This document shows, one piece after another, positions 62,642-64,000 of a stretch of 64,000 bases of DNA. The stretch is from contig NZ_GG657757.1 in the NCBI RefSeq assembly GCF_000158955.1, forward strand, positions 3,089,866 to 3,153,865, read 5' to 3'. Both the position numbers and the translations under genes were made by a program. Position 1 is the first letter of the stretch. The number at the start of each line of letters is the position of its first letter. The notes below the pieces were generated by a model, which worked only from the letters and a program-made list of their open reading frames with translations, was not told where the DNA came from and searched no databases. The DNA comes from Streptomyces viridochromogenes DSM 40736 (GTDB lineage Bacteria; Actinomycetota; Actinomycetes; Streptomycetales; Streptomycetaceae).

Positions 62642-64000
62642 TCACGACTCATTTGATCGATCATTTTTCTGCGAGGTGAGCCGGAAGTCGAGTGCCGTGC
62701 ACCGACGGCCCGCCGACACCGTCCGCACCGCCTGGCCGATCGCCTTGCGCGAACCGACGAGGACGACCAGCTGTTTGGCCCGGGTGACGGCCGTGTACAG
62801 CAGGTTCCGCTGGAGCATCATCCAGGCGCCCGTGGTGACCGGGATGACGACCGCCGGGTACTCGCTGCCCTGGGAGCGGTGGATGGTCACGGCGTACGCG
62901 TGAGCCAGCTCGTCGAGCTCGTCGAACTCGTAGGGGACCTCCTCGTCCTCGTCCGTCAGCACCGTCAGGCGCTGGTCGACCGGGTCGAGCGAGGTGACCA
63001 CGCCGACGGTGCCGTTGAAGACACCGTTCTTGCCCTTCTCGTAATTGTTGCGAATCTGGGTGACCTTGTCGCCGACCCGGAAAACCCGTCCGCCGAATCT
63101 CTTCTCGGGCAGGTCGGGCCGGCCCGGGGTGACGGCCTGTTGCAACAGGCCGTTGAGGGTGCCCGCGCCCGCCGGGCCCCGGTGCATGGGGGCGAGGACC
63201 TGCACGTCCCGGCGCGGGTCGAGGCCGAACCTTGCCGGGATACGACGGGCGGCCACGTCCACGGTGAGCCGGCCGGCCTCCTCGGTGTCGTCCTCGACGA
63301 ACAGGAAGAAGTCCTTCATGCCGTCGGTGACCGGGTGCTGACCGGCGTTGATCCGGTGCGCGTTGGTCACCACGCCCGACTGCTGGGCCTGGCGGAAGAC
63401 CCGGGTGAGACGCACGGCGGGAACGGGGCTGCCGTCGGCCAGGAGGTCGCGGAGGACCTCGCCCGCGCCCACGCTCGGCAGCTGGTCCACGTCACCGACG
63501 AAGAGCAGGTGAGCGCCCGGGGGCACCGCCTTGACCAGCTTGTTGGCGAGGAGCAGGTCCAGCATGGAGGCCTCGTCGACCACCACCAGGTCGGCGTCGA
63601 GCGGGTGGTCCCGGTCGTAGGCCGCGTCGCCGCCGGGCTTCAGCTCCAGCAGGCGGTGCACGGTGGAGGCCTCGGCGCCGGTGAGCTCGGAGAGCCGCTT
63701 GGCGGCCCGGCCGGTCGGGGCGGCGAGCACGACCTTGGCCTTCTTGGCGCGGGCCAGCTCCACGATCGAGCGGACGGTGAAGGACTTGCCGCAGCCGGGG
63801 CCGCCCGTGAGGACGGCGACCTTCTCGGTCAGCGCGAGCTGGACGGCGGCCTGTTGCTCGGGCGCGAGGTCGGCGCCCGTGCGCGTTCTGAGCCAGCCGA
63901 GGGCCTTGTCCCAGGCCACCGTCCCGAAGCCCGGCATCCGGTCCTCCCCGGTGCGCAGGAGGCGCAGCAGCTGGGCGGAGAGGGAGAGTTCGGCGCGGTG
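62642..64000 (-). CDS. recD2: RecD2-type ATP-dependent DNA helicase, C-terminal part (cut by window edge)
   Basis: At least 452 aa visible; the frame continues through the window end (residues before MPGFGTVAWDKALGW are still helical). Superfamily 1B motifs: Walker A GGPGCGKSFT, motif Ia LAAPTGRAAKRL, Walker B VVVDEASMLD, motif III GDVDQLPSVGAG, Q-x-x-R region LTRVFRQAQ, and the SH3/2B end VTIHRSQGSEYPAVVIP and LYTAVTRAKQLVVLVG. No RecB/RecC genes are seen, which suits the stand-alone RecD2 family, a 5'-3' helicase. Confidence 0.9.
   Translation of the reverse strand, partial: HRAELSLSAQLLRLLRTGEDRMPGFGTVAWDKALGWLRTRTGADLAPEQQAAVQLALTEKVAVLTGGPGCGKSFTVRSIVELARAKKAKVVLAAPTGRAAKRLSELTGAEASTVHRLLELKPGGDAAYDRDHPLDADLVVVDEASMLDLLLANKLVKAVPPGAHLLFVGDVDQLPSVGAGEVLRDLLADGSPVPAVRLTRVFRQAQQSGVVTNAHRINAGQHPVTDGMKDFFLFVEDDTEEAGRLTVDVAARRIPARFGLDPRRDVQVLAPMHRGPAGAGTLNGLLQQAVTPGRPDLPEKRFGGRVFRVGDKVTQIRNNYEKGKNGVFNGTVGVVTSLDPVDQRLTVLTDEDEEVPYEFDELDELAHAYAVTIHRSQGSEYPAVVIPVTTGAWMMLQRNLLYTAVTRAKQLVVLVGSRKAIGQAVRTVSAGRRCTALDFRLTSQKNDRSNES

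Overview
This window is high-GC chromosomal DNA from a Streptomyces. The evidence is pervasive G/C third codon positions, SsbB beside paired dynamin-like GTPases, chaplins, a MelC1/MelC2 tyrosinase pair, LAETG sortase signals, a PknG/GlnX/GlnH set and a tRNA without encoded CCA. From memory the gene order resembles the S. coelicolor SCO2680-SCO2737 region; no database search was run. All functions are read from sequence motifs and context.

Layout. 1-6.8 kb: a minus-strand PknG signalling operon (GlnX membrane protein, GlnH solute-binding protein, coiled-coil protein, PknG kinase, and the start of a zinc-ribbon protein cut by the window edge). 7-9.3 kb: an acetyltransferase, a small unknown protein and a thioester-domain sortase substrate. 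9.6-14.1 kb: sporulation genes ssbB, dynB and dynA. 14.4-15.7 kb: tRNA-Arg(UCU) followed by decayed integrase and transposase pieces. 15.7-21.1 kb: a GH15 trehalase-like enzyme, a DUF4239 membrane protein, a stand-alone alanyl-tRNA synthetase catalytic domain with an Ala-rich leader ORF, and a 2-hydroxyacid dehydrogenase. 21.2-26.7 kb: a surface region with a tandem duplicated pair of tiny secreted proteins, chaplin ChpG, tyrosinase with its copper chaperone, and two secreted proteins of unknown role.

27.1-40.6 kb: an exopolysaccharide locus on the plus strand, its core translationally coupled: secreted DUF3344-like protein, glycosyltransferase, priming sugar transferase, O-antigen-ligase/Wzy-type protein, MurJ/Wzx flippase, polysaccharide deacetylase, glycosyltransferase and a Wzz-like protein. 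It is followed by a GH26-like hydrolase on the other strand and an ATP-grasp/FAD-oxidoreductase pair. 40.9-47.2 kb: a long chaplin, a von Willebrand lipoprotein, and an ABC permease coupled to an unusual S15-hydrolase/ABC-ATPase fusion. 47.4-53 kb: myo-inositol catabolism (iolC, an aldolase-like barrel protein, iolD, mmsA). 53.3-57.8 kb: a small HTH protein, a zinc alcohol dehydrogenase, and a divergent MMPL exporter/TetR pair with a nested palindromic operator. 57.8-60.5 kb: a CsoR-type operator, CopZ and copper ATPase. 60.5-64 kb: an intergenic region with a probable small RNA, citrate synthase, and a RecD2-like helicase cut by the window edge.

At least three genes (long chaplin, ABC permease, copper ATPase) carry single-base frameshifts with intact coding on both sides, and the dynB N-terminus and an Ala-rich relic look similar. 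Either the assembly has small indel errors at G/C runs or these are real mutations; reads would decide. The strongest leads for new biology are the duplicated secreted pair beside chpG, the exopolysaccharide locus set among spore-surface genes, the hydrolase-ABC fusion, the leader-associated mini-AlaRS, and the twin-hairpin RNA beside citA.
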